From: CAWABB01 sp963780165
GTDB taxonomy: Bacteria; Bacteroidota; Ignavibacteria; UBA10030; UBA6906
Assembly (NCBI GenBank): GCA_963780165.1
Contig: CAWABB010000006.1
Location: 124,001 to 188,000, forward strand
DNA: 64,000 nucleotides
Direction of reading: 5' to 3'
A program made the position numbers and the translations under genes. Position 1 is the first letter of the stretch, and every line of letters starts with the position of its first letter. The notes under the pieces are model-generated. The model was given only the letters and a program-made list of their open reading frames with translations, was not told the origin of the DNA and did not search any database. Below, one piece after another: positions 51,694 to 60,016 of the stretch.

Positions 51694-53415
51694 TCAGGAG
51701 GGGCTCTGGTGTCGGTCTGCTGGTTGGGCGGCGGTCCGCTCATAGCGGATGACGCCGTTGACAATCGTGAAGTCGACCAGAACGTGGGGAATTCTGGCCG
51801 CCTCGATACTCATGATGTCCTCGTTCAGAACGACCAGGTCTGCCAGCTTCCCTTCTTCCAGCGAGCCCCTGCTCCGTTCCTGGAATGCCGCATATGCCGC
51901 CCAGGAGGTAAAGCTCATGAGTGCCTCCATGCGCGACATGCGCTGGTCCGCAAGCCAACCATCGGGCGGCTGGCCGTTCAGATCCTGACGCGTGACCGCG
52001 GCGTAGAACCCGAGCAGCGGATTGGGATGCTCAACCGGGAAGTCCGACCCGCCGGGAATGATGGAGCCGGCATCAAGGAAGGAACGCCACGCGTACGCGC
52101 CGCGGAGCCGCTCCTCGCCGAGGCGAACACCCGCCCAGGGCATGTCCGACGTACAGTGCGTCGGCTGCATCGAAGGGAGCACGCCGAGCCGCTTGAAACG
52201 CGGGATGTCCGCCGGCGCGACCACCTGCGCATGCTCGACCCTGAATCTCGGATCCGCGCGGTTCGCTCCCGCAGCCCGCGACAGTGCGGCCTCGTACGCA
52301 TCGAGCACGATAGCGTTGGCCCTGTCCCCGATCGCGTGCGTGCAGACCTGGAAGCCACGGTCGATGGCGCGCGTGCAGAGGTCCGTCAACTCGGAGGATG
52401 ACGTCAGCGTCAGCCCCCGGTTGCCCGGAGCGTCGCTGTACGGCTCGAGGAGCGCTGCGCCATACGAACCGAGCGCCCCGTCGGCGTACATCTTGACCGC
52501 GCGGATGGTCAGCATCCCGTTGTAGAGATCGACCTCGGGACCGCGGGCAAATGAAGCGCTCACAAGGGCAGTGTCGGATCCTTCGATGACGGCATAGACA
52601 CGCACAGGAAGTTCTCGTCGCCCGCCGAGCCGCCGGTACAGCTCGAGCCCCGCCGAGTCCACGCCCATGTCGTGCACAGCAGTCAGGCCGAGTGACACGC
52701 ACATCGCGAGCGAGCGTCGTATGGCTTCGCTCCTGTCCTCCTCGGAAGGCCGCGGAAGCACCGACTGCAGGAGTTCCACCGCCGCGTCCACAAATACGCC
52801 GGTCGGCGTGCCGTCGGGGTCGCGGACGATCAGCCCGCCCTCCGGATCGCGCGTCTCGCGCGTGATGCCGGCGATCTCAAGCACGCGTTGATTCACCCAG
52901 ACAGCATGGCCGTCGACCCGCGAAAGGACGACGGGGACATCGCCCGCGACATCATCCAGATCGCGGTGGTGCGGGAACTTCCTTTCCGGCCAATCATTCT
53001 GATCCCATCCCCGTCCCCGGATCCACTGTCCGGGCGTGAGCTGCTTCTTCCATTCCTCAATGCGCCCCCTGATCTCGCCCGGCGAAGCGGTGCCGGTAAG
53101 ATCGAGGTTCAGCAGGGAGGCTCCCAGGCTTTCGACATGACCGTGCGCGTCGGTGAATCCGGGATACACGGAGCGGCCCTGGAGATCGATGACCCGGTCT
53201 GCGTCATACCGGCCGGTGATCTCTTTGGTGGTGCCAAGAGCCGCGATGTTCCCGTCGCTAATGGCCAGGGCCTCGACCGTCCACGGAGTCCCGTCGGCCT
53301 GGTAGATCTTCCCGTTGATCAGGAGCAGGGATGCCTTCTTCGGCCCCGTCAGCACCACCAGCAAGCCGATCAGAACGACCGCAACCGCTATCGACAGTCC
53401 GGTCTTCCAGTTCAT
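51694..53415 (-). CDS. YtcJ-like amidohydrolase, membrane-anchored
   Basis: 573 residues from ATG 53415, with a textbook SD GGAGGTGAT 6 nt upstream. An N-terminal hydrophobic helix (~5-22) suggests export or anchoring. The amidohydrolase barrel has HxH in GFTDAHGHVESLG, GGSDFPVEHPNP near the C-terminus, and CTHAIGDRANAIV with the second His. NfdA/YtcJ proteins hydrolyse N-substituted formamides or related amides. The cognate substrate is unknown. The MFS gene follows and could carry its product. Confidence 0.85.
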   Translation of the reverse strand: MNWKTGLSIAVAVVLIGLLVVLTGPKKASLLLINGKIYQADGTPWTVEALAISDGNIAALGTTKEITGRYDADRVIDLQGRSVYPGFTDAHGHVESLGASLLNLDLTGTASPGEIRGRIEEWKKQLTPGQWIRGRGWDQNDWPERKFPHHRDLDDVAGDVPVVLSRVDGHAVWVNQRVLEIAGITRETRDPEGGLIVRDPDGTPTGVFVDAAVELLQSVLPRPSEEDRSEAIRRSLAMCVSLGLTAVHDMGVDSAGLELYRRLGGRRELPVRVYAVIEGSDTALVSASFARGPEVDLYNGMLTIRAVKMYADGALGSYGAALLEPYSDAPGNRGLTLTSSSELTDLCTRAIDRGFQVCTHAIGDRANAIVLDAYEAALSRAAGANRADPRFRVEHAQVVAPADIPRFKRLGVLPSMQPTHCTSDMPWAGVRLGEERLRGAYAWRSFLDAGSIIPGGSDFPVEHPNPLLGFYAAVTRQDLNGQPPDGWLADQRMSRMEALMSFTSWAAYAAFQERSRGSLEEGKLADLVVLNEDIMSIEAARIPHVLVDFTIVNGVIRYERTAAQPADRHQSPS

Positions 53416-53479
53416 ATCCAATCACCTCCGCAGAATGGTCGGGAGCAAATATATCGAAGAACGCTCCGAGATTCCACCG

Positions 53480-53508
53480 TTGCATCTGTGAGGCGTTTGG
53501 TCTAGGTT
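53480..53508 (+). promoter_or_regulatory. Possible mazG promoter
   Basis: TTGCAT (53480-53485) and TAGGTT (53503-53508), 17-bp spacer, plus strand. The +1 would lie about 12 bp before ATG 53527 and 33 bp before the in-frame ATG 53548. Confidence 0.35.
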
Positions 53509-53526
53509 GTCGGACACTCCTGACAC

Positions 53527-54360
53527 ATGCGAAGACCGCCACGGACCATGAAGAGAAGAGCGACACCACCGAAGCTTCCGCCCGTTCCGACCGCTGATCT
53601 CGTCCGGTTCGTCTCGATCGTACGCCGTTTGCGCCGTGAGTGCCCCTGGGATCGACGACAGACGCATCGCTCCATCCGCAACCACCTGATCGAGGAGGCG
53701 TATGAAACCGTCGATGCGCTCGATCGGAACGATCTCGATGGACTCCGGCACGAACTGGGAGATCTCCTGCTCCATGTCGCGATGCATGCGACGATGGCGG
53801 AGGAGGCGGGCGAGTTCACGTTGAAGAACGTGGTCGACGATATCAGCGCGAAGCTCATCAGGCGACACCCGCACGTGTTCGGCACGAAGCGGGTCAGATC
53901 GGCGGAAGAGGTCAAGCGCAACTGGGAACGGCTGAAGCTGGACGAAGGCAGGAAGTCGGTGCTCGAAGGAATCCCCAGACAGCTCCCTGCACTTCAGCGC
54001 GCCATCCGCGTTCAGCAGCGGGCATCAAAGGTCGGGTTCGACTGGAAGTCCCGCGAACAGGTGTGGGACAAAGTCCGGGAGGAGCTGGAGGAATTCCGGC
54101 ACACGCTGAAGAAGAGCACGCCTCGCCGGCGACAGGAAGAGTTCGGCGATGTGCTGTTCGCCCTGGTGAACTACGCGCGGTTCGTCAACGTGCATCCCGA
54201 AGAGGCGCTGCGCAAGACGATCGACACATTCACGGCGCGATTCACGTACATCGAACGGGAGCTCCGCGCGAAGGGGAAGGACATCCGCGAGGTCGGGCTC
54301 GAGGAGATGGACGCGCTCTGGAACGAAGCGAAGCGGAGGAAGCGCCGCGGGATGCGCTAG
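53527..54360 (+). CDS. mazG: Nucleoside triphosphate pyrophosphohydrolase MazG
   Basis: 277 residues on the plus strand; the in-frame ATG at 53548 is equally plausible. Two tandem MazG domains: the first has CPWDRRQTHRSIRNHLIEEA, EAYETVDAL and HELGDLLLHVAMHA, and the second has VREELEEF and EEFGDVLFALVNYARF. It hydrolyses NTPs to NMP and PPi, limiting mutagenic nucleotides. The C-terminus is basic. It is convergent with phoH. Confidence 0.93.
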   Translation: MRRPPRTMKRRATPPKLPPVPTADLVRFVSIVRRLRRECPWDRRQTHRSIRNHLIEEAYETVDALDRNDLDGLRHELGDLLLHVAMHATMAEEAGEFTLKNVVDDISAKLIRRHPHVFGTKRVRSAEEVKRNWERLKLDEGRKSVLEGIPRQLPALQRAIRVQQRASKVGFDWKSREQVWDKVREELEEFRHTLKKSTPRRRQEEFGDVLFALVNYARFVNVHPEEALRKTIDTFTARFTYIERELRAKGKDIREVGLEEMDALWNEAKRRKRRGMR

Positions 54361-54462
54361 TGCTCCACCAACCATCTGACTCTGCACGACAGGGAGCGCA
54401 GCGCGCGTTCCATCGATGAACAATGGCCGGGCCGGTTCAGGGAATGTGTTGGAACTGCACTA
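54358..54462. repeat. Interrupted inverted repeat spanning mazG/phoH stop codons
   Basis: TAGTGC (54358-54363) and CCAAC (54368-54372) are mirrored by GTTGG (54448-54452) and GCACTA (54457-54462), 11 of 15 positions matching. The outer TAG and CTA are the two stop codons. The 75 bp between have no T-run typical of a terminator. Confidence 0.45.
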
Positions 54463-55518
54463 GGCGCTCTCGGGGGCCGGCGCGGTCTGGGCGTCTCCGG
54501 GCGCGCTCCGGGCATCAGGGCCTGGCGCGCTCCGGGCATCCCCGCTCCCGTTGTGGAACTTCTCGTAGGCGTCGATGATATCCTTCACCAGGCGGTGACG
54601 GACGACGTCGTTGCGGTCCAGGTACACGAACCCGATCCCCTCCACCCCCCTGAGGACCTCCTGGATCTGGACCAGCCCCGAGCCCAGCCGGTTCGGGAGG
54701 TCGATCTGCGTGATGTCTCCCGTAACGATGGCGCGCGAGTTGGGCCCCAGGCGGGTCAGGAACATCTTCATCTGCATCGCTGACGCGTTCTGCGCCTCGT
54801 CCAGGATGACGAACGCGTTGTTGAGGGTCCTGCCGCGCATGTACGCCAGCGGGGCAATTTCCACCACCTGTTTCTCCAGATACCCCCGGAGTTTCTCAGC
54901 CGGCACCATGTCGTCCAGCGCGTCATAGAGGGGACGGAGGTACGGGTCCACTTTTTCCTTGAGATCGCCCGGCAGGAACCCGAGGCTCTCCCCCGCCTCC
55001 ACCGCCGGCCTCGTCAACACGATTTTCGTCACCTCGCTATTTTTCAGTGCCGCGATGGCAAAGGCGACCGCCATGTAGGTCTTCCCCGTGCCGGCCGGGC
55101 CGATCGCGAACACGATGTCGTTCCCCCTGACGCTCCGCAGATACTCCCGCTGCCCCGGCGTCTTGGCCCGGATGATCTGGTTCTTCGTGTAGAGGATGAC
55201 CGTATCGAGGTCGTCATTCGACAGCGAGTCGGCGATGGACTTCGGCAACGCCGGTTCGCCGTTGGAGGTCACCAGGTCGACGACGGTCTCCACGTCATTG
55301 AGCGTGAGGTGTCCGTTCCGTGCGAGGAGAAACAGCAGCTCGCGGAAGACGCGCTCGACCTGTTCCACCTCCTCCTGCTCGCCGCGGATCGCGATGGTGT
55401 CGCCCCGGGCCACGATGTTCGCGTCGAACCGTTTCTCCACCACATGGAGATGTGCATCGTTGATCCCGAGAAGCCCCAGGGCTGAGGCGCTGTCAATGCG
55501 AAGTTTACGCTCGGTCAT
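54460..55518 (-). CDS. phoH: PhoH-like ATPase
   Basis: 352 residues from ATG 55518; GTG 55524 is two codons upstream. An N-terminal KH-like domain (~15-85) precedes a PhoH ATPase domain: Walker A GPAGTGKTYMAVAFA, VLTRPAVEAGESLGFLPGD, Walker B FVILDEAQNAS. The last 25 residues repeat an Ala/Ser/Pro/Asp-rich unit (ARSAPG x2), mirrored by repeats of CGCTCCGGGCATC in DNA. It is thought to be an RNA helicase-like enzyme linked to ybeY and rRNA; here it is far from ybeY. Confidence 0.93.
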   Translation of the reverse strand: MTERKLRIDSASALGLLGINDAHLHVVEKRFDANIVARGDTIAIRGEQEEVEQVERVFRELLFLLARNGHLTLNDVETVVDLVTSNGEPALPKSIADSLSNDDLDTVILYTKNQIIRAKTPGQREYLRSVRGNDIVFAIGPAGTGKTYMAVAFAIAALKNSEVTKIVLTRPAVEAGESLGFLPGDLKEKVDPYLRPLYDALDDMVPAEKLRGYLEKQVVEIAPLAYMRGRTLNNAFVILDEAQNASAMQMKMFLTRLGPNSRAIVTGDITQIDLPNRLGSGLVQIQEVLRGVEGIGFVYLDRNDVVRHRLVKDIIDAYEKFHNGSGDARSAPGPDARSAPGDAQTAPAPESA

Positions 55519-55541
55519 CTGCACGATCCGGTTTACCCCCT

Positions 55542-55586
55542 AAAAACAGCGCACCCCCTCCTCCGGGAAACCGGACAAGGGGGTGC
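55542..55586 (-). terminator. Rho-independent terminator after the LysM gene
   Basis: On minus, GCACCCCC (55579-55586) pairs with GGGGGTGC (55551-55558) around a nested CCGG stem, followed by TGTTTTTA. It lies 42 bp past the stop at 55629 and just before phoH. Confidence 0.75.
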
Positions 55587-55628
55587 CGTGAAACTGCCGC
55601 GAGTTGACAAGAAGAAACGACCTCGCAC

Positions 55629-56372
55629 TTACTCGACAGGCGCCTTCGGAACCTTGTGGCTGTAGTATTTGCGCGCCGCCGACTTCTCTTCATCCGACAG
55701 GACGTTGCCCTGCGGGATCTTCAGCTTCTGACCCGGCTCGATGACATCGGGATCTTTGATCTGGTCCCGGTTGCCCTGCCAGATTTTGGGCCAGAGCCAT
55801 GCGTTGTCATAGATGGTCGGCTTCTTGGCGATGTTCCAGAGGCAATCGCGGTCCTTGGACCAGGTTCCGACCGTGTAGGTCTTCACCTGGCTCGCGAGGA
55901 CGTTCTGGAGGCTCTTCACCTGCTCGTTCACTGCGGTGAGGCCATCCCAGAACTCGGGGACCAGCGACAGCTTGTTGTCCCACATCGCGTTGGTCTTTGC
56001 CGCAAGCTCTTCGACTTCGCCCGATCGGGCGACGAGGTCGGCATCGGAGAGGCGCGACAGCTCATCGGCCTTGCTCTTCAGGGCTTCGATCTCGGAACGA
56101 TAGGCAGCTGCCTGCTCCGGCGTTGCGCCGACAAGAGCGTACATGTCGGTCATCGCCTTGTCGTAGTCGCCGGTCAGCTTCGAGAGATCGCCCTCGCGCG
56201 CGGTGATCTCGTCCTGGAGGGCCTTCAGCTGTTCCTTCAACGACTTCTGCGTTTCGGTCAGCTTGTTCATCTCCTGCTGCCATTGGTCTTTCGTCATCTC
56301 CTCCTGGGCCACTGCCACCTGCCCGGCGAGCAGTGCCGCAAGAATGACGATCACTGTCAAAACGGTTCTCAT
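55629..56372 (-). CDS. Exported coiled-coil protein with LysM-like C-terminus
   Basis: 247 residues from ATG 56372 (AAGGAG 9 nt upstream). A signal peptide ends AVAQ, a coiled coil spans ~27-165 (KLTETQKSLKEQLKALQDEI), and the C-terminal ~75 residues contain a LysM-like fold: YTVGTWSKDRDCLWNIAKKP, IYDNAWLWPKIWQGN, then DVIEPGQKLKIP. The DCLWNIA and GQKLKIP pieces are the usual LysM ends. It probably binds peptidoglycan in the periplasm. Paired with the upstream coiled-coil lipoprotein, 49 bp away. Confidence 0.85.
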   Translation of the reverse strand: MRTVLTVIVILAALLAGQVAVAQEEMTKDQWQQEMNKLTETQKSLKEQLKALQDEITAREGDLSKLTGDYDKAMTDMYALVGATPEQAAAYRSEIEALKSKADELSRLSDADLVARSGEVEELAAKTNAMWDNKLSLVPEFWDGLTAVNEQVKSLQNVLASQVKTYTVGTWSKDRDCLWNIAKKPTIYDNAWLWPKIWQGNRDQIKDPDVIEPGQKLKIPQGNVLSDEEKSAARKYYSHKVPKAPVE

Positions 56373-56421
56373 GTGTCTCAACTCCTTGGTTGGGATTCGT
56401 GCGTCGTCTGGAGGGGGTCGA

Positions 56422-56691
56422 CTACTTCGCCAGCCGCTGCTTCACAGTCGCCATATCGGCGTTGGTCTTCTGGATCTTCGCCTGCAAATCGGCGATCTGC
56501 TTGTCGAGCTCGCCCTTCTTTGCGGCGGCTGAGGATACTTCCTTCCCGAGTGCATCGACTTCGGTCTTCAGATCCGAAAGCTGACGCAACTGTTCTTCGC
56601 TCGGGCTGGACGAGCACCCCGCCAGCAGAAACGCGCCCACAAGGAGGAGAGCCACGCTTGTGCCCGTGACCTTCCTGATTCTCTGCTGCAT
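56422..56691 (-). CDS. Small coiled-coil lipoprotein
   Basis: 89 residues from ATG 56691 (AGGAGGT 6 nt upstream). The signal ends in lipobox FLLAGC, with Cys26 as the acylation site. The mature 64 residues are Ser-rich and then a single coiled coil (LKTEVDALGKEVSSAAAKKG), recalling Lpp or OprI. A strong leader promoter lies upstream. It probably anchors the outer membrane, together with the LysM protein that follows. Confidence 0.85.
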   Translation of the reverse strand: MQQRIRKVTGTSVALLLVGAFLLAGCSSSPSEEQLRQLSDLKTEVDALGKEVSSAAAKKGELDKQIADLQAKIQKTNADMATVKQRLAK

Positions 56692-56791
56692 CGGATTACC
56701 TCCTGATAGTTGGGGGAGAAAAGGTGTCAATCTGCTGCCTGATACTACTGAGGAATAGAAAACAACACAAGATAACGGAAAAATTCACCAC

Positions 56792-56820
56792 AACCTAACA
56801 AAAGAAAGGTACTTTGTCAA
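56792..56820 (-). promoter_or_regulatory. Promoter for the lipoprotein/LysM pair
   Basis: TTGACA (56815-56820) and TAGGTT (56792-56797), 17-bp spacer, minus strand, in an AT-rich leader of ~95 nt. A second TTGACA (56728-56723 on minus) lies closer to the gene. Confidence 0.55.
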
Positions 56821-56871
56821 CGCCTTTTGGAAAAAATAGCCGCAAAAAACAACGAGGGGCCGGAAGTGATC

Positions 56872-57570
56872 CTACAGGATTCCCCGCTCGGCGAGGCTCG
56901 TCCACCTTGACCCGGCAACGATAATGTGGTCATGCACGGGGATTCCGAGGATCTTTCCCGCGTCCGCAAGCTGGCGCGTAATGGCCAGATCTTCCGGGCT
57001 GGGCTCGGGGTTGCCGCTGGGATGATTGTGAACCACAATGACAGCCGCAGCCCGGTGATCGATGGCTGTCTTGAATACCTCACGGGGGTGGACAAGGCTT
57101 GCGTTCAGGGTGCCTCGCGAGAGCTCGACATTCGCTGTCACCGCATTCGACGAATCCAGGGCCAGCACATGGAAGACTTCCTGGTGGCGGTCGCGGAGGG
57201 CCGGTACCATGATGCGCCCCACGTCCGCGGGTCCCTTCACGACCGTCCGGCGTTCCTCGCCGCCGGCTTCCACCCTCCTCCCGATTTCAAACACGGCTGC
57301 CAGCTCGGCGGCCTTTGCCGGGCCGATGCCGTGCATCCGCATCAGCTCGCGGGCAGACCGGACAGCAAGCATGCCGAGCGAGCCTGCATCCCTCAGGACG
57401 TTCCTGGCCAGGTCCACTGCGCTCCGCCCTGCGGTGCCACTCCGCAGGACGAGGGCGAGCAGTTCGGCTTCGGTTAGCGCCTGCGGCCCCCGGAGGAGCA
57501 GTTTCTCGCGGGGGCGGTCACCGGGAAGCCATTCCCTGATCGCCGGGAAGCGTCCGTCCTGGCCGGTCAC
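56872..57570 (-). CDS. radC: RadC/YeeS-type JAMM protein
   Basis: 232 residues from GTG 57570, 4 bp before the neighbour's stop; the SD-like GAGGAG touches this GTG, so the start is provisional. An HhH part (LRMHGIGPAKAAELAAVFEIG-like, ~80-105) precedes the JAMM domain with VHNHPSGNPEPSPED and its zinc residues. RadC was long called a repair protein, but its function is unproven. Motifs are intact. Confidence 0.85.
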   Translation of the reverse strand: MTGQDGRFPAIREWLPGDRPREKLLLRGPQALTEAELLALVLRSGTAGRSAVDLARNVLRDAGSLGMLAVRSARELMRMHGIGPAKAAELAAVFEIGRRVEAGGEERRTVVKGPADVGRIMVPALRDRHQEVFHVLALDSSNAVTANVELSRGTLNASLVHPREVFKTAIDHRAAAVIVVHNHPSGNPEPSPEDLAITRQLADAGKILGIPVHDHIIVAGSRWTSLAERGIL

Positions 57571-57574
57571 CTCC

Positions 57575-59602
57575 TCACTCCACGTTGATCTCCTCGAGGC
57601 GCCGGACGTCCTCCCCGTCAAACTCGACGATCGTCATCCACGTGTTCACCCGACGCGGCCCGAACCCGATCCGCGACCGGAGCCCGCGGAAGTCGCGGAT
57701 CGCTTCCGTCATGCGCTGGAGGGCGGGTCGCGTGCCAGCTCCCGCTGTGATCCCCTGGAGCAGAAGTCGCGCGGTGTCGTAGCCGTACAGCGTGTTCCTG
57801 CTCGGGACGCGGTTGAACATCTTCCGGTACCGCGCGGCGAAATCCTCGTACGACACTGTGCCGGAGTCAGTGTACGCATCGGTCTCGAATACGATCCCCG
57901 TGCAATAACGGCGATTGGCGGTCAGCTCCGCGAGATCGTTCCATTCCCCCGATCCCAGGAGCTGCGCCTGAATGTGGTAGTAGACCGCCTGGGACGCTAC
58001 GACCGCGATCTCGGACGGGCTGCTGACCGGGACGTACAGACCCTGGATGGCGGAGACTGACATTTCGAGGCTGTCGAGTCTGGTGTCGTCGTACTCCACC
58101 GGGAGCTGCAGCGAGTCGAGGATCCGCCGCGCCGATGACCCCAGGAGCGTGGCGGCCGGAATGCGCGCCCCCTTCGCCATCAACGAGTCCACCCTCCGCA
58201 GAGGGATGCCGAGGTCCACCAGCCGCATCATGTCGGCGCGCTTCATCTTCCCCCCGAAGTCAAGCAGGGGGACGCTCTCTTCGCGGAGCGCCGCCAGCCG
58301 GATGGCGCGGAACTGCTGCTTGAGATCCTGTGAGCCGCGCGGATACCACTCGAGCGCAACCACCCGCGCCCCGAGAGCCCGGGCTTCCTCCACGAAACTG
58401 TTCGCGAGCGTGGTCGCATACGTCCCTTCGGGCGCGAGCACGGCCAGCGTTGTCATGCCGCGCTGCGCGACCGCGTACCGCGCCATCGCACGCCCGCGGA
58501 CGTCGTAGTCGGCGTTTGCCTGGAACACCATCGGACCCTTCGCCGCAATGCCTACCGCGTTGGCCGTCGGGGTGAGCAGCGGAATGCCGGCCGCCTGGGC
58601 CGCGTCGGCGGCGGCCATCGCCTCCGTCGAAAAGACCGGCCCGACAATTCCGATCACGCTGAAGTCAGCGGCGAGTTCCCGCACGACGTTCGCGGCGATG
58701 TCCGGCTCCCGCTCCGTATCCCGCACCTCGAGCGACACCTTCATCCTGGTGGACGGGTCGGCAGCGTATTCGGCCAGCGCGACCTGGATTCCCTCGTAGA
58801 CCTCGGTCCCCAGCTGCTTCACGGCCGATGGCTCGCTCTTCTGCATGAGCGGCAAGGCCACGCCGAGCTTCACCGCGCTGCGGTTCGTCACGACGCCACG
58901 CAACGCGGCGAGGCGGTCCGCAGGGACGTTGACCGGATATCGCGCCATGCTGTCGAGCGCAACCGATGCCGCAGGCACATTCTGCCGGCGGGCCTCTCCC
59001 TCACCAATCTTGAGCCAGAGGTAGCCGCGCTCCCTCGACGTTGGCGTCCGCTGAAGCGAACGGCGCAGGGCGTCCGGCCCGAGGGCACCGTCGATCAGCG
59101 TATCCGCCGCAGCAATCACCTGTAACCGCAACGCAGCGGGCGAGGAATCGGTCAAAGCCTGCGACGCCAGCATCAACTCGGCCAGCGCGTCGTCGGACCG
59201 CCCGATGCGGGTGTACACCTGGCCGAGCGTCAGGCGCGCGTCGGGGACATACCGGCTCTCCGGGTACTCGGAGAGGAGACCACGAAGCGTGCGCGACGCC
59301 TCGAGGTGCTCGCCGGCCCTGTACTCCGACTTCCCTTTCATCACCATGGCCGCCGTGATCCTGTGGCTCGAAGGGAAGTCCTTGACGACAGTGCCGAACA
59401 CCTCAGCCGCGTCTCTGTAGTCGCCCGAGGAGTACAGAGAGATCCCGTGCCGGAAGACCGCTTCCGCCTCGTCGTCCCGCTCGAGCGCGACGTTCTGGGC
59501 TGTTACCCGGACCGTGGATGCCGCCAGAAGGAACGCGAGCAGAAAGCACGGGGAAAAGAGGCGAACCCCACGCCATCGGGTGGACGGCGGATGCGAACAC
59601 AC
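57575..59602 (-). CDS. TPR plus periplasmic-binding-fold protein (LpoA-like architecture)
   Basis: 675 residues from GTG 59602, which has GGAGG 5 nt upstream and starts a normal signal peptide (PCFLLAFLLAASTVRVTA). A longer in-frame reading exists upstream but is built from DNA repeats and would bury the signal. Mature layout: TPR-like helices (~35-170; EAVFRHGISLYSSGDYRDAA), then a type I periplasmic-binding domain (~225-675) with VKLGVALPLM, VIGIVGPVFSTEAMAAADAA and TLAVLAPEGTYATTLANSF. E. coli LpoA has a similar TPR plus PBP order, but no lipobox is seen here. Alternatively it is an ABC solute-binding protein. Confidence 0.8.
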   Translation of the reverse strand: MCSHPPSTRWRGVRLFSPCFLLAFLLAASTVRVTAQNVALERDDEAEAVFRHGISLYSSGDYRDAAEVFGTVVKDFPSSHRITAAMVMKGKSEYRAGEHLEASRTLRGLLSEYPESRYVPDARLTLGQVYTRIGRSDDALAELMLASQALTDSSPAALRLQVIAAADTLIDGALGPDALRRSLQRTPTSRERGYLWLKIGEGEARRQNVPAASVALDSMARYPVNVPADRLAALRGVVTNRSAVKLGVALPLMQKSEPSAVKQLGTEVYEGIQVALAEYAADPSTRMKVSLEVRDTEREPDIAANVVRELAADFSVIGIVGPVFSTEAMAAADAAQAAGIPLLTPTANAVGIAAKGPMVFQANADYDVRGRAMARYAVAQRGMTTLAVLAPEGTYATTLANSFVEEARALGARVVALEWYPRGSQDLKQQFRAIRLAALREESVPLLDFGGKMKRADMMRLVDLGIPLRRVDSLMAKGARIPAATLLGSSARRILDSLQLPVEYDDTRLDSLEMSVSAIQGLYVPVSSPSEIAVVASQAVYYHIQAQLLGSGEWNDLAELTANRRYCTGIVFETDAYTDSGTVSYEDFAARYRKMFNRVPSRNTLYGYDTARLLLQGITAGAGTRPALQRMTEAIRDFRGLRSRIGFGPRRVNTWMTIVEFDGEDVRRLEEINVE

Positions 59603-59732
59603 AGTGCCCTCCGGCAGGACGCGTGCGACCGTGGGCCGCCCGCGCAAGAAACGCGCTGGTAACAACCGCTCCGGGAGAACGCGGCGGAGCAGATGGCGAT
59701 ACGCCTTCCGGTCCGGACGGACCATTCGCACG

Positions 59733-59940
59733 GGGAGTGTGCGGGCAGGCGATCTCTGCTCAGGGAGCGTGCGGGCAGGCGAGGTACGCTCCGGGAGTGT
59801 GCCGGCAGGCGAGGTACGCTCCGGGAGTGTGCCGGCAGGCGAGGTACGCTCCGGGAGTGTGCCGGCAGGCGAGGTAGGCTCCGGGAGTGTGCCGGCAGGC
59901 GAGGTAGGCTCCTGGAGTGTGCCGGCAGGCAACGATTGGT
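59733..59940. repeat. Seven tandem copies of a 30-bp repeat
   Basis: Units begin at 59733, 59763, 59793, 59823, 59853, 59883 and 59913. The plus-strand consensus starts GGGAGTGTGCCGGCAGGCGA and ends GGTACGCTCC. Central copies are almost identical; the edge copies diverge. It lies in the 414-bp gap (59603-60016) between the TPR/PBP gene and the ABC permease. The 30-bp period keeps a reading frame open on minus, but I treat it as non-coding. More degenerate copies continue toward 59620. Confidence 0.9.
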
Positions 59941-60016
59941 CGGGGAAATTCGACGTTGGTCTCATACGACCTTCTTCTACGATCATCTTCCGGATGGACA
60001 TGCTCGGCATCCTGAT

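Noticed and set aside
59603..60010. N-terminal extension of the TPR/PBP gene to ATG 60010 or 59965
   Set aside because: The extension is repeat-derived and would place the signal peptide at residue ~150. GTG 59602 has GGAGG and a normal signal peptide.
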